A stretch of DNA of 64,000 bases from CAZCAC01 sp964496575. GTDB lineage: Bacteria; Planctomycetota; UBA1135; GCA-002686595. A model generated the notes under the pieces. That model made no database searches, was not told the origin of the DNA, and saw only the letters and a list, made by a program, of their open reading frames with translations. Where the stretch lies: contig CAZCAC010000033.1 of NCBI GenBank assembly GCA_964496575.1, positions 11,878 through 75,877 on the forward strand, in the 5' to 3' direction. The stretch's first letter is position 1. Every line of letters starts with the position of its first letter. A program made the translations under genes and the position numbers. Shown here piece by piece: positions 53,555 through 61,612 of this stretch.

Positions 53555-53955
53555 CCGCGGGGTGGAGCGTCTCGCAGCCAGGACCATCAGAACCCACTCA
53601 CAGGTGACTCCATATCGCAGTATGCTGAACGCGCACTCGACGCTTCGACAGCCCTGTTCTCCAAGGAGAATCCGTAGCAACCGCGCCGCACCATCTCCCG
53701 TCACCTGAATCGGCTCAGTTGACCCGAGTCCATGCTTGCGATCCTCCGGCTCATCAGTGTCCTCCTGGTCGCCTCGCCCCAAGAAGTGGACCAGGAGCAA
53801 GGGCGGTCAGGTGGCGGGCTTCCACTACTTCCTCGAGCGCCACAACCGTCCGCCGACCGCCTCGATGACCGCGGCGGGGATCTGCGTGCCGCGAGCCTCG
53901 GCTGAGTCGTCGATCACGCTCGCGGGCTCCCAGCGCTTCGCCGATCCGACGCGGA
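53555..53955. other. Intergenic region, weak small ORF
   Basis: 401 bp between two genes that end here (convergent). A 57-codon plus-strand frame, 53732-53905, opens with MLAILRLISVLLVASPQE, which looks like a signal peptide, but has no Shine-Dalgarno and turns low-complexity. No RNA gene or strong hairpin seen. Confidence 0.25.
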
Positions 53956-55485
53956 TCACCGACGCTGTACCGCCCGCGTGAGGCGCTGATAGAAGTCGAA
54001 AGCCTTGGCCTCCATTCGCGCGCGACGCCAGGTCCCGCCCGCCAGATGCCTCCTGGCTCGGCGCTCCCACCACCCGCAACGCTGGCGAACGCGCCCCTCG
54101 CTGAGCGCGGCGTAGTGGTTGAACAGCACCCGGGCGCGATCGAGGGCGGGCGGGACGTGTCCCGGCCAGGTGTTCTCCCTCGCGTAGTCGCCGACCATCC
54201 CCCAGCCCTCCAGGTCTCGTGGCGGCTCGTGACCCAGCTCGAGCGACCGCTGCCAGTCCGCCGCCCCGGGTATGGGCAGGTACGGGTACACCTCGACGTG
54301 AGCGTTTGGGCAGCTGACGACCACGCGACGAGCCTCTTCGAGGGTGGCCCACATCGAGGCCTCGTTCTCGTCGGGGAAGCCGATGATGTAGGTGGCGAGG
54401 GCGTAGAGGTTCCTCTCCCGAAGGCGCTGCACCGCTCTCAGGTTGCCCTCCGGGCTGGTGTTCTTCCGGATAAGAGCTAGAGTCTCGGGAGTCCCTGCCT
54501 CGGCGCCCAGGAGCAGACCGTAGAGCCCCGACCGCGCCATCAGATCCAGCGTCGTCGGGTCGGCCCGCACGACGGAGTCCGCCTGGGTGTAGGCGAAGTA
54601 GTGGAAGCGGAGGTCTCGCGCCAGCATCCCCTCGGCCAGCTCGCGGACTCGCTTCTCGCTGACCGTGAAGTTCGCGTCGTAGAAGAAGATGCCGTCGAAC
54701 TTCCAGCGACCCTGCAGCTCCTCGAGGTCGTCGAGCATCCGGTCCGCCGGCATCGCCTCCCAGCGCCTTCCGGTGAACTCGGGGGAGCAGCAGTACGTAC
54801 AGCCCATCGGGCAGCCGAAGCTCGCGTAGTAGGTGATCTCGAATCCCGGCCGGCCAGGGCCGTACACGCGGCCGATCGTGCCGCGATCGGACTCGAGGCG
54901 CTGAGGCCCTCGGTACTCCTCGGGATCGAGGAGCTCCCAGGGGCAGTTCGGGAGCTCGTCCCAGCCGACGACCCGTCGCGCTTCCGTCCGCACCACCTCT
55001 CCGTCGCGAGCCAGCGCGAGCCCCGCCACGCTCTCCAGCGATTCTCCGGAATCGACCGCCGCGACGATCTCGCGGAACGTGATCTCCCCTTGGCCGAGGG
55101 CGACGGCGTCGTACAGGCCCGTCTCCAGCTGAAGGTGGGGAGCCGCCGAGGCGAACCAGCCCCCGACGAAGGCGGGCAGGCCGGGAAAGCGCGCCTTCAC
55201 CTTCGTCGTGCAGCGGAGCGCATCCGAGACCTGCGGTCCGAGGATCCCGGTCGTGGCGTACAGGAGCGCACCCTCGCAGGCGTCCAGCACCCGATCGTGG
55301 GCCGCGTCCGCGCGGGTCCGGCTGCCGTCGATCAGGACGACCTCGTAGCCGTCCCGGAGGGGCAGTCCGGCGATGGAGAGCAGCGAGAGGGGCAGTTCCT
55401 GGGTGAAGCGGCTGTAGGGCGGGCCCGAGCGCCGCGGCCACGGCTGGGGGAAGTACAGGACGATCCTCTTTCGATTCCGAACCAC
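53956..55485 (-). CDS. B12-binding-type radical SAM protein (paralogue 2)
   Basis: A 509-residue enzyme, paralogous to 2681-4288. The N-terminal Rossmann-like domain contains PAFVGGWFASAAPHLQ and VALGQGEITFREIV; no DxHxxG. Radical SAM ligands are Cys225, Cys229 and Cys232 in FGCPMGCTYCC, then SPEFTGRRWEAMP, LGAEAGTPETL and LATYIIGFPDENEASMWATL. A TAGGGT box 7 nt before GTG 55485 and no Shine-Dalgarno support that start; a longer frame (to 55662) is Arg-rich and unlike the paralogue. Substrate unknown. It is divergent from moaA. Confidence 0.88.
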   Translation of the reverse strand: MVRNRKRIVLYFPQPWPRRSGPPYSRFTQELPLSLLSIAGLPLRDGYEVVLIDGSRTRADAAHDRVLDACEGALLYATTGILGPQVSDALRCTTKVKARFPGLPAFVGGWFASAAPHLQLETGLYDAVALGQGEITFREIVAAVDSGESLESVAGLALARDGEVVRTEARRVVGWDELPNCPWELLDPEEYRGPQRLESDRGTIGRVYGPGRPGFEITYYASFGCPMGCTYCCSPEFTGRRWEAMPADRMLDDLEELQGRWKFDGIFFYDANFTVSEKRVRELAEGMLARDLRFHYFAYTQADSVVRADPTTLDLMARSGLYGLLLGAEAGTPETLALIRKNTSPEGNLRAVQRLRERNLYALATYIIGFPDENEASMWATLEEARRVVVSCPNAHVEVYPYLPIPGAADWQRSLELGHEPPRDLEGWGMVGDYARENTWPGHVPPALDRARVLFNHYAALSEGRVRQRCGWWERRARRHLAGGTWRRARMEAKAFDFYQRLTRAVQRR

Positions 55486-55703
55486 GGCTCTCACCCTACC
55501 CGCGGATCTCCGGAGCCGCCGCTCGCGAGATGTCGCTTCTTCGGGGCACGTTTCGTCCGCCGTCCTTCCCGGTCCTCTCCGGTCCCGCCGAGCACCCCGG
55601 AGGGCTGCCCCCCGAGCATACGCCCGGGTATACTGCCCCCTCCACCGCCCCGCGGCCGGCACCGGTACGGCATCTGCCCCAGAGCGACGGTCCGAAGGTG
55701 GGT

Positions 55704-55709
55704 TATACT
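55704..55709 (+). promoter_or_regulatory. -10 box TATACT of moaA
   Basis: TATACT ends 9 nt before ATG 55719. Transcription would begin at or within a few bases of the start codon, so the mRNA should be leaderless. Confidence 0.6.
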
Positions 55710-55718
55710 GACCGGTCT

Positions 55719-56741
55719 ATGCCTTTCCTCGACGCCCACGGCCGGCCGATGCGCAACCTCCGCGTCTCGGTGACGGATCGCTGCAACCTGCGCTGCTCCT
55801 ACTGCATGCCGGAGGAGGACTACGCGTGGCTGCCCAAGGGGGACATCCTGTCCCTGGAGGAGATCGCCAGCCTGGTCCGGACCTTCGCCCGATCCGGGGT
55901 GAGGAAGCTCCGCCTGACCGGCGGCGAGCCGCTGATGCGCCGCGGGCTCGCCGACCTCGTGGCGATGTTCGCGCGCACCGAGGGGCTCGAGGACCTGGCG
56001 ATCACCACCAATGGAGTGCTCCTCGCCGAGCAGGCGCCGGCGCTGTTCCAGGCGGGGCTGCACCGGGTGACGGTGAGCCTGGACACCCTCGACCACGCCC
56101 GCTTCCGGGAGATCACCCGCACCGACCGCCTCGACGACGTGCTGAGGGGGGTGGAGCGAGCCTGGGAGGTCGGCTTCCGCGGGACCAAGATCGACACCGT
56201 GGTGATGCGCGGCGTCAACGACGACGAGCTGGTCGAGCTGATCGAGTTCGGGCGCTTCGCCGGGGCGGAGGTGCGCTTCATCGAGTACATGGACGTCGGC
56301 GGGGCGACGCAATGGTCGCCCGAGCTGGTCGTCTCTCGCGACGAGATCCTGGCCCGCCTCGGTGACCGCCTGGGCCCGATCGAGCCGGTGCTCGAGATCA
56401 GCAGCGCCCCCGCCGATCGCCACCGCCTCTCCGACGGCACGGTCTTCGGGGTGATCTCATCGACGACGGCGCCCTTCTGCGACTCCTGCGATCGCAGCCG
56501 GCTGACCGCCGACGGGACGTGGTACCACTGCCTGTATGCGACCTCGGGAATGGACCTGCGCACCCCGCTGCGCGCCAGCGCGAGCGAAGACGAGCTGATC
56601 GAGCTCCTGCGCGCGCGGTGGGTCGTCCGCGATCACCGCGGGGCCGAGGATCGTCTCGCCCGAGTCGACCGCGCCGCGCTCCACCAGCGGGAGCTCCTGG
56701 CCGGGGACCCGCGGCTGGAGATGCACACGCGGGGCGGCTGA
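55719..56741 (+). CDS. moaA: GTP 3',8-cyclase MoaA
   Basis: A 340-residue radical SAM enzyme that starts molybdenum cofactor synthesis by rearranging GTP. The N-terminal cluster is at Cys22, Cys26 and Cys29 (DRCNLRCSYC); KLRLTGGEPLMRRG and VSLDTLDHARF are the SAM- and barrel-motifs. The C-terminal cluster cysteines are in APFCDSCDRSRLTADG and YHCL. The C-terminal Gly-Gly needed for activity is present (RGG). All features of an active enzyme. Other moa genes are not adjacent. The gene ends in the strong hairpin at 56766-56810. Confidence 0.97.
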   Translation: MPFLDAHGRPMRNLRVSVTDRCNLRCSYCMPEEDYAWLPKGDILSLEEIASLVRTFARSGVRKLRLTGGEPLMRRGLADLVAMFARTEGLEDLAITTNGVLLAEQAPALFQAGLHRVTVSLDTLDHARFREITRTDRLDDVLRGVERAWEVGFRGTKIDTVVMRGVNDDELVELIEFGRFAGAEVRFIEYMDVGGATQWSPELVVSRDEILARLGDRLGPIEPVLEISSAPADRHRLSDGTVFGVISSTTAPFCDSCDRSRLTADGTWYHCLYATSGMDLRTPLRASASEDELIELLRARWVVRDHRGAEDRLARVDRAALHQRELLAGDPRLEMHTRGG

Positions 56742-56765
56742 GCCCGCCCGGGCTCCACGCGACTA

Positions 56766-56810
56766 CACGGCGGCCGAGGCGGTTCGACTCGAACCACCTC
56801 GGCCGCCGTG
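56766..56810. terminator. Bidirectional hairpin between moaA and the ferritin-like gene
   Basis: A 21-bp stem with a single mismatch: the arm beginning CACGGCGGCCGAGG pairs with the one ending CCTCGGCCGCCGTG around a 3-nt loop. It sits between convergent genes and probably stops transcription from both sides, although no U-tract follows. Confidence 0.8.
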
Positions 56811-56837
56811 CTTCTGCCGGGAGCGTTCGCTACCGGG

Positions 56838-57326
56838 CTAGTGGGCGCCCATGCCCCGCCACTCGGCGTTCTCCAGCCAGCCCTGCGGCTCGGTGAGGAA
56901 GCTGATCATGTTCTCGATGAGCTGGAAGTGCTTGTGCTCCTCGTCGGCGATCTGCTCGAGCGCTGCCCGCGTCTTCTCGTCGGTCGCCTCGGCGGCCTTG
57001 TCGCGGTAGAACCTCTCGGCGTTGCCCTCGTTGTCGCGCAGCTGCTTCCACGCCTCGACCTCGGCGCTGGGGAAGGCGTTCGCCTCCTCGACCGACATCT
57101 CCTCGAAGAAGACTTTGACCTTGTCCAGGACGTCGCTGCTCGGAGTCCCGCCCGAGAAGCCGCCCTCGTCCTTCATCCGCTTGAAGAGCTCGTAGTGCTC
57201 CTGCTCGTCCTGGGCCATCTCCAGGAGGATGCTGCGCAGCCTGGGGTTCTGGGTCGTCTCCGCCTGCTTCTCGTACCAGGCCTTGCCCTCCAGCTCGATC
57301 TTCATTGCGAAATCGAATACGTCCAT
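56838..57326 (-). CDS. Rubrerythrin-like ferritin-fold protein
   Basis: A 162-residue four-helix-bundle di-iron protein. The ligand set is visible: ELEGKAWYEKQ in helix 1, QDEQEHYELF in helix 2 (E41, H44), NAERFYRDKAAEA in helix 3 and ADEEHKHFQL in helix 4. There is no rubredoxin domain (no CxxC pair at the end), so it is an erythrin-type protein rather than a full rubrerythrin. It likely reduces peroxide or stores iron. ATG 57326 is chosen from the fold; the longer frame to 57515 is proline/arginine-rich. Confidence 0.87.
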   Translation of the reverse strand: MDVFDFAMKIELEGKAWYEKQAETTQNPRLRSILLEMAQDEQEHYELFKRMKDEGGFSGGTPSSDVLDKVKVFFEEMSVEEANAFPSAEVEAWKQLRDNEGNAERFYRDKAAEATDEKTRAALEQIADEEHKHFQLIENMISFLTEPQGWLENAEWRGMGAH

Positions 57327-57537
57327 GACGGTCTCGTGCTCCTGTGCGACTTCGGGTTTCTCGTGTCTCGTTGAGCCGCCCCGGCGATCGGTGGGCCTCG
57401 CTCGGCGGCGCGCGGGTGTGCGGCGACCGAGCATGGTACCGGGTGGGGGAGTCGGGTGGTAGGGATCCGGGGGTGGCCTGATTGCGTACGCCGCACTTTC
57501 GGGCCAGATCGTCAACCGGCCTCTGCCTCCGGACGAC

Positions 57538-59190
57538 TCACCCTCCGCGCTCCTCCCCGAGTCCCGCGAGGTGCTCGTACGGCGGCAGCGTCTCCAGCCG
57601 CGGGTCGTCCTGCGGCCCGCCGACGGTGAAGTGGTAGAGGTCGCGCAGCCGCTCGTCCTTCACGCCCAGGGCGCGGTGCGTCTCGTCGTCGAAGAAGCAG
57701 CCGATCCCCGTGCCGCGCACGCCGATCGCCTCCGCGCCGAGGTACAGCGCCTGGCCGATCGCCCCGGCCTCCCAGTAGAGGCGGCGGTAGAACCACGGGC
57801 CGAGCTCGGCCAGCGAGGTCTCGAATTCGGAGAGCATCGCGCAGGCGAAGGCTCCCTGGCTGGCGATCGACTGGCTGCAGGAGAGGTCCGCGGCCAGCGC
57901 GCGGCAGTCGCCCTCCTTCAGGAGGTAGAGCGACAGCCCCTCGGGGCAACCGGCGGGGCGCTCCCAGCGGAGCTCGTCGTCCATCGCCTCGCGCAGCGAC
58001 TCCAGCGCCTCCCCGCCTCCTCGCACCAGGGCGTAGAGCCCCGGGGCGAGACCGTCCACGCGGTGGACGAAGAGCGCCAGGTGCAGGCGCGGGCGCCAGG
58101 GGAACGCGGCGAAGGGAACCCGCCCCTCACCCGGCACCGTGCCCGCGAGGAGGGCGAAGAAGTCGTCGCGGCCGATCGAGGTCGATCCGTCCATCTCCAC
58201 CGCGCTGCGGCGCTGGTGGATCAGCCGGCGCAGGTCGCCGCGACAGCTCGCCTCGAGAGCGATCGCCGGTGGCGCGTGCTCGAGCGCTCCCGCCGGGGGG
58301 CGCTCCCGCTTCGTCGTCGCCGCGTACACCTCCTCGATCGCGGGCCAGTCCTCGTGCGCCTCGGCGAGGGAGTTGGGCTCGCCGCACCACTCCACCGAGG
58401 ACGCGTCGAAGAGACCGGTCGGCGGCAATACCTGGCCGCCTTCGGGCGCGCCTTTCGCGTACAAGGCGAGCAACGTATCGGGGTGCTCCGCGTCCAGTCC
58501 GTCCGCTTCGGCCAGCCCCAGCAGCTCGGCCAGCTCGCCGTCGGTCGCCCCCTCGAGCAATCGGCAGCGCCAGCCGAGCCCCGCCGCCGCGTAGGCGACC
58601 GCGGCGACCGCGTGGCCGAGGTCGAGGTGGCAGTAGCGGAACGCGCGCTCACCGTACTTCCACGACTCGCGCAGGTGGATCGACGAGAGGCCGACGAGCG
58701 CGGTGCCCGCGGGTACGGAGGTCTCGAACGCCTCGCGCTGCGTCTCGGCGAGCTGCGCGCGCCGCTCGAGCACGTGCAGGAGCGGCTGGTAGTGCCACAC
58801 CGCCGGCGCGCTCGAGAACCCCGCCTCTTCTCCGGCGATCAGATACCCCTCGGTGGGGTGCAGGTTCCCGCTGGACGGATTCGCCCGCAGCGCCCAGCGC
58901 GCCATCCCCGAACGCTTCCAGGCGGTCAGCCCCAGCGAATCGCCCAGGAGCTGCCCGATCGAACGAGGGTCCAGCTCCGCCGGAGGGATCGAGCCCTCCC
59001 GGAGCGCCACCTCCAGGCGCGGCCCGTCCGCGGGTGCGACCACCTCCTGCGGCGTGCGGTGCGCTCCCTCGAAGAAGCGAAACGGATTGGGTTGGTGGTC
59101 CCAGTCCATGTAGCCGAGCGAGCGGGCGTAGCGGCCGAAGTGATGAACGCTCCGGTGGTGATATTCGAGAGTCTGTTGGTGGGAATTCAT
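57538..59190 (-). CDS. Tandem SagB/ThcOx-type nitroreductase-fold oxidoreductase
   Basis: 550 residues made of two SagB-like flavin domains. Domain 1 (about 90-260) has RANPSSGNLHPTEGYLI, the typical FMN-binding signature, and AFRYCHLDLGHAVAAVAYAA. Domain 2 (about 320-530) has RRSAVEMDGSTSIGRDDFF, FSCSQ-like DLSCSQSIASQGAFA and LYWEAGAIGQALYLGAEAIG. Such proteins oxidise azolines in peptide synthesis when next to YcaO-type cyclases; none is present here, so a stand-alone small-molecule dehydrogenase is more likely. GGAG is 6 nt before the ATG. It is followed at its 5' side by a substrate-binding lipoprotein. Confidence 0.88.
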   Translation of the reverse strand: MNSHQQTLEYHHRSVHHFGRYARSLGYMDWDHQPNPFRFFEGAHRTPQEVVAPADGPRLEVALREGSIPPAELDPRSIGQLLGDSLGLTAWKRSGMARWALRANPSSGNLHPTEGYLIAGEEAGFSSAPAVWHYQPLLHVLERRAQLAETQREAFETSVPAGTALVGLSSIHLRESWKYGERAFRYCHLDLGHAVAAVAYAAAGLGWRCRLLEGATDGELAELLGLAEADGLDAEHPDTLLALYAKGAPEGGQVLPPTGLFDASSVEWCGEPNSLAEAHEDWPAIEEVYAATTKRERPPAGALEHAPPAIALEASCRGDLRRLIHQRRSAVEMDGSTSIGRDDFFALLAGTVPGEGRVPFAAFPWRPRLHLALFVHRVDGLAPGLYALVRGGGEALESLREAMDDELRWERPAGCPEGLSLYLLKEGDCRALAADLSCSQSIASQGAFACAMLSEFETSLAELGPWFYRRLYWEAGAIGQALYLGAEAIGVRGTGIGCFFDDETHRALGVKDERLRDLYHFTVGGPQDDPRLETLPPYEHLAGLGEERGG

Positions 59191-59321
59191 CGGGCTCCGG
59201 TGAGCGAGACGGCGGGCCCAGACACTACGACCACCGGTTCGGTCCTGGACCGACGATCCCGCTCAATCCGCCTCCTGTCGCGCCCGCCCGGCTCCGATCG
59301 GAGTGGGCAGCACCGAGCGCC

Positions 59322-60329
59322 TCACTCCCGCGCCGCCAGCCACGCGTCGACGAGCCGCGCCAGCTCCTCCGCCGCCGAGACCAGGTGGTGGGAGCTGGTC
59401 GTGTTCAGTCGCCGCTCAAGCCGCACGATCCCGTCGTGCTTCAGCGCCGAGAGCCCCGCGAGCACCGCCTCCCCGCGCAGGAGCCGCTCGGTCGGCCCCG
59501 GCGTGCCGTCCGGCTCCATCTCGACGACGAGGAGATCGGGGTCGAGCTCCAGCAGCCGCTCGTAGTCGATCTCCTGCCAGTTGTCGAGTCCGATCTCCAC
59601 CGCCGCGTTCTTCATCCCGGTCGCGGCGATGACCACGTCCACCGTCGTGGTCGCGCCCGCCGCCCAGCCGCCGCTGCCGTAGTTGCTGTAACCGAGCAGC
59701 CGCAGGTGCGCGCGCTTCCCCGCCGTCGCGGCCAGGGCTTCCACCCGCTGGTCGAGGTCCCTCTGCAACGCCTCCGCCCGCTCCTCCCGCCCGAGGACCA
59801 CGCCGAGCGTCCGGATCGAGGCGTGCACCTCGCCGAGCCCCGTCTCCAGCGGCAGCACCAGCACCGGCACCCCCGCGTCGCGCAGGTGGCGGACCGCGCC
59901 GGCGGTCTGCCACGACTGGGTGATGACCAGCTCGGGATCGAAACCGAGCAGCTCCGCCGCGCTCATCTCGCGGAAGACCGGTCGCGCCAGCCAGGCCTCC
60001 GCCTCGCGCTCGAAGGTCGAGTAGACCTCGGCGGTGAAGGGCAGCGCCACCACCTCCTCCGGCTCGGACAGCTCGACGAGAAAATCGGTCGTCGCCGCGT
60101 TGGTGGGGAGGAGGCGCCGCGGCGGAGCCTCCAGCGTGAAGAGCTCGCCGTCCCAGCTGCGCACCTCCAGCGGGAAGCCGTCGTTCAGGACCCCGTAGTG
60201 CTCCGCGTCCGGCTCGGTCGGCTCGCCGCAGCTGGCCGCGACCACCAGGCAGAGGCCCAGCGCGACGATCGGTCCCGGGCGTCGTCCTCCTCTCAACAGC
60301 AGCTCCTCGGTCGGGTCGGGGTGGTCCAT
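59322..60329 (-). CDS. Cobalamin/iron-siderophore-type substrate-binding lipoprotein
   Basis: A 335-residue lipoprotein (VAASC lipobox, Cys34). The fold is that of BtuF/FepB: RRLLPTNAATTDFLVELSEP opens lobe 1, AAELLGFDPELVITQSWQ is the hinge-proximal strand typical of the family, and MKNAAVEIGLDNWQEIDYER with ELDPDLLVVEME belongs to lobe 2. The ABC permease and ATPase that such a receptor needs are not in the window. The start at 60329 is chosen for the lipobox. It may pass a corrinoid or iron chelate to the cell. Confidence 0.88.
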   Translation of the reverse strand: MDHPDPTEELLLRGGRRPGPIVALGLCLVVAASCGEPTEPDAEHYGVLNDGFPLEVRSWDGELFTLEAPPRRLLPTNAATTDFLVELSEPEEVVALPFTAEVYSTFEREAEAWLARPVFREMSAAELLGFDPELVITQSWQTAGAVRHLRDAGVPVLVLPLETGLGEVHASIRTLGVVLGREERAEALQRDLDQRVEALAATAGKRAHLRLLGYSNYGSGGWAAGATTTVDVVIAATGMKNAAVEIGLDNWQEIDYERLLELDPDLLVVEMEPDGTPGPTERLLRGEAVLAGLSALKHDGIVRLERRLNTTSSHHLVSAAEELARLVDAWLAARE

Positions 60330-60556
60330 CGGTGCGCCGCCTCCCGGCGGTCGGTGAGCAGAATAACCATCTCCCCTCGGCGGGGAAGGTGCGCGCCCGG
60401 CCTCGCCGCACATCTCGGGGCCGCCCGAGCCGCCGCGACCGCAACCATTAGGCCCCGGGAGGGCCTCGCGGATAGACTGTGACGCAGATCCGGGCGTTCC
60501 CCGGAGAGTGACCATCCGCCGGTCCCCAACCCCTCACCGGAAAGCGAGGTGCTCCG

Positions 60557-61600
60557 ATGACCCGTCCCCTTTGTCTGTTCAGCGGCCAGTGGGCCGATCT
60601 GTCCCTGGAGACCCTCGCCCGGAAAGCGGCCGGTTTCGGCTACGACGGGCTCGAGCTGGCCTGCTGGGGGGATCACTTCGACGTCGGCCGGGCCCTCGCC
60701 GAGGACGACTACTGCGAGAAGCACTGGAAGTTGCTCGGCGAGGCTGGGATCAGCTCCTGGGCGATCTCCACGCACCTGGTCGGCCAGGCGACCTGCGACC
60801 GCATCGACGAGCGGCACAAGGGGATCCTCAGCGAGGAGATCTGGGGCGACGGAGATCCGGACGGGGTGCGCAAGCGCGCGGCCGAGGAGATGAAGGATAC
60901 CGCCCGCGCGGCCCGGCGCTTCTTCGACGTCGCGCCCGACGAGGTGAAGGAGGTGATCGAGTCGACCGGTCGCGTGGTGGTCAACGGCTTCACCGGCAGC
61001 CCGATCTGGCACCTCCTGTACGGCTTTCCCCCGCTGACTCCGGGGCAGCTGGAGGCCGGCTACGCGGAGATGGCCGCGATCTGGAAGCCGATCCTCGAAG
61101 TCTTCGACGCGGAGGGCGTGTTCTTCGCCCTGGAGGTTCACCCCACCGAGATCGCCTTCGACATCGCCTCCGCGCAGCGGACCCTCGAGGCGATAGACCA
61201 CCACCCCAACTTCGGCTTCAACTACGACCCGTCGCACTTCGGCTACCAGGGCGTCGACTACCTCGGCTTCCTGCGCGAGTTCGGCGACATCGTCTTCAAC
61301 GTCCACGTGAAGGACGTCTGGTGGTCGGAGCGAGGCACCACGGTGGGGGTCTTCGGCGGGCACACCGACTTCGGCTCGGACGGCCGCTTCTGGGACTTCC
61401 GCTCGCCGGGGCGCGGGCGGATCGACTTCGAGGGGATCATCCGCATCCTCAACCACTTCCGCTACAAGGGTCCCCTCGCGGTGGAGTGGGAGGATCCGAT
61501 GATGGATCGCGAATTCGGTGCCACCGAGGCGGCGCAGCTGGTGCGCAGGCTCGACTTCCCGCAGTCGGGCGTGGCGTTCGACGCGGCGTTCTCCGAGTAG
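60557..61600 (+). CDS. Sugar phosphate isomerase/epimerase (AP-endonuclease-2 TIM barrel)
   Basis: A 347-residue TIM-barrel protein. The barrel strands carry GYDGLELACWGDHFDV, FALEVHPTEIAFD, FGFNYDPSHFGYQG, NVHVKDVWW and PLAVEWEDPMMD; the metal ligands Glu, Asp, His and Glu of the AP-endonuclease-2 superfamily lie in these segments. The family members act on sugar phosphates or inosose-like substrates. GAGGTG is 5 nt before the ATG. It is 12 bp from hyuA and transcribed with it. Confidence 0.87.
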   Translation: MTRPLCLFSGQWADLSLETLARKAAGFGYDGLELACWGDHFDVGRALAEDDYCEKHWKLLGEAGISSWAISTHLVGQATCDRIDERHKGILSEEIWGDGDPDGVRKRAAEEMKDTARAARRFFDVAPDEVKEVIESTGRVVVNGFTGSPIWHLLYGFPPLTPGQLEAGYAEMAAIWKPILEVFDAEGVFFALEVHPTEIAFDIASAQRTLEAIDHHPNFGFNYDPSHFGYQGVDYLGFLREFGDIVFNVHVKDVWWSERGTTVGVFGGHTDFGSDGRFWDFRSPGRGRIDFEGIIRILNHFRYKGPLAVEWEDPMMDREFGATEAAQLVRRLDFPQSGVAFDAAFSE

Positions 61601-61612
61601 GACGAGCTCCCG

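Noticed and set aside
53732..53905. A small secreted peptide gene
   Set aside because: Signal-like start but no Shine-Dalgarno, low-complexity remainder and a neighbourhood without conserved partners; kept only as a remark.
57538..59190. Azole-modified peptide (TOMM) cluster
   Set aside because: Only the SagB-like gene is present; no YcaO cyclase, leader-binding protein or precursor peptide is visible nearby.
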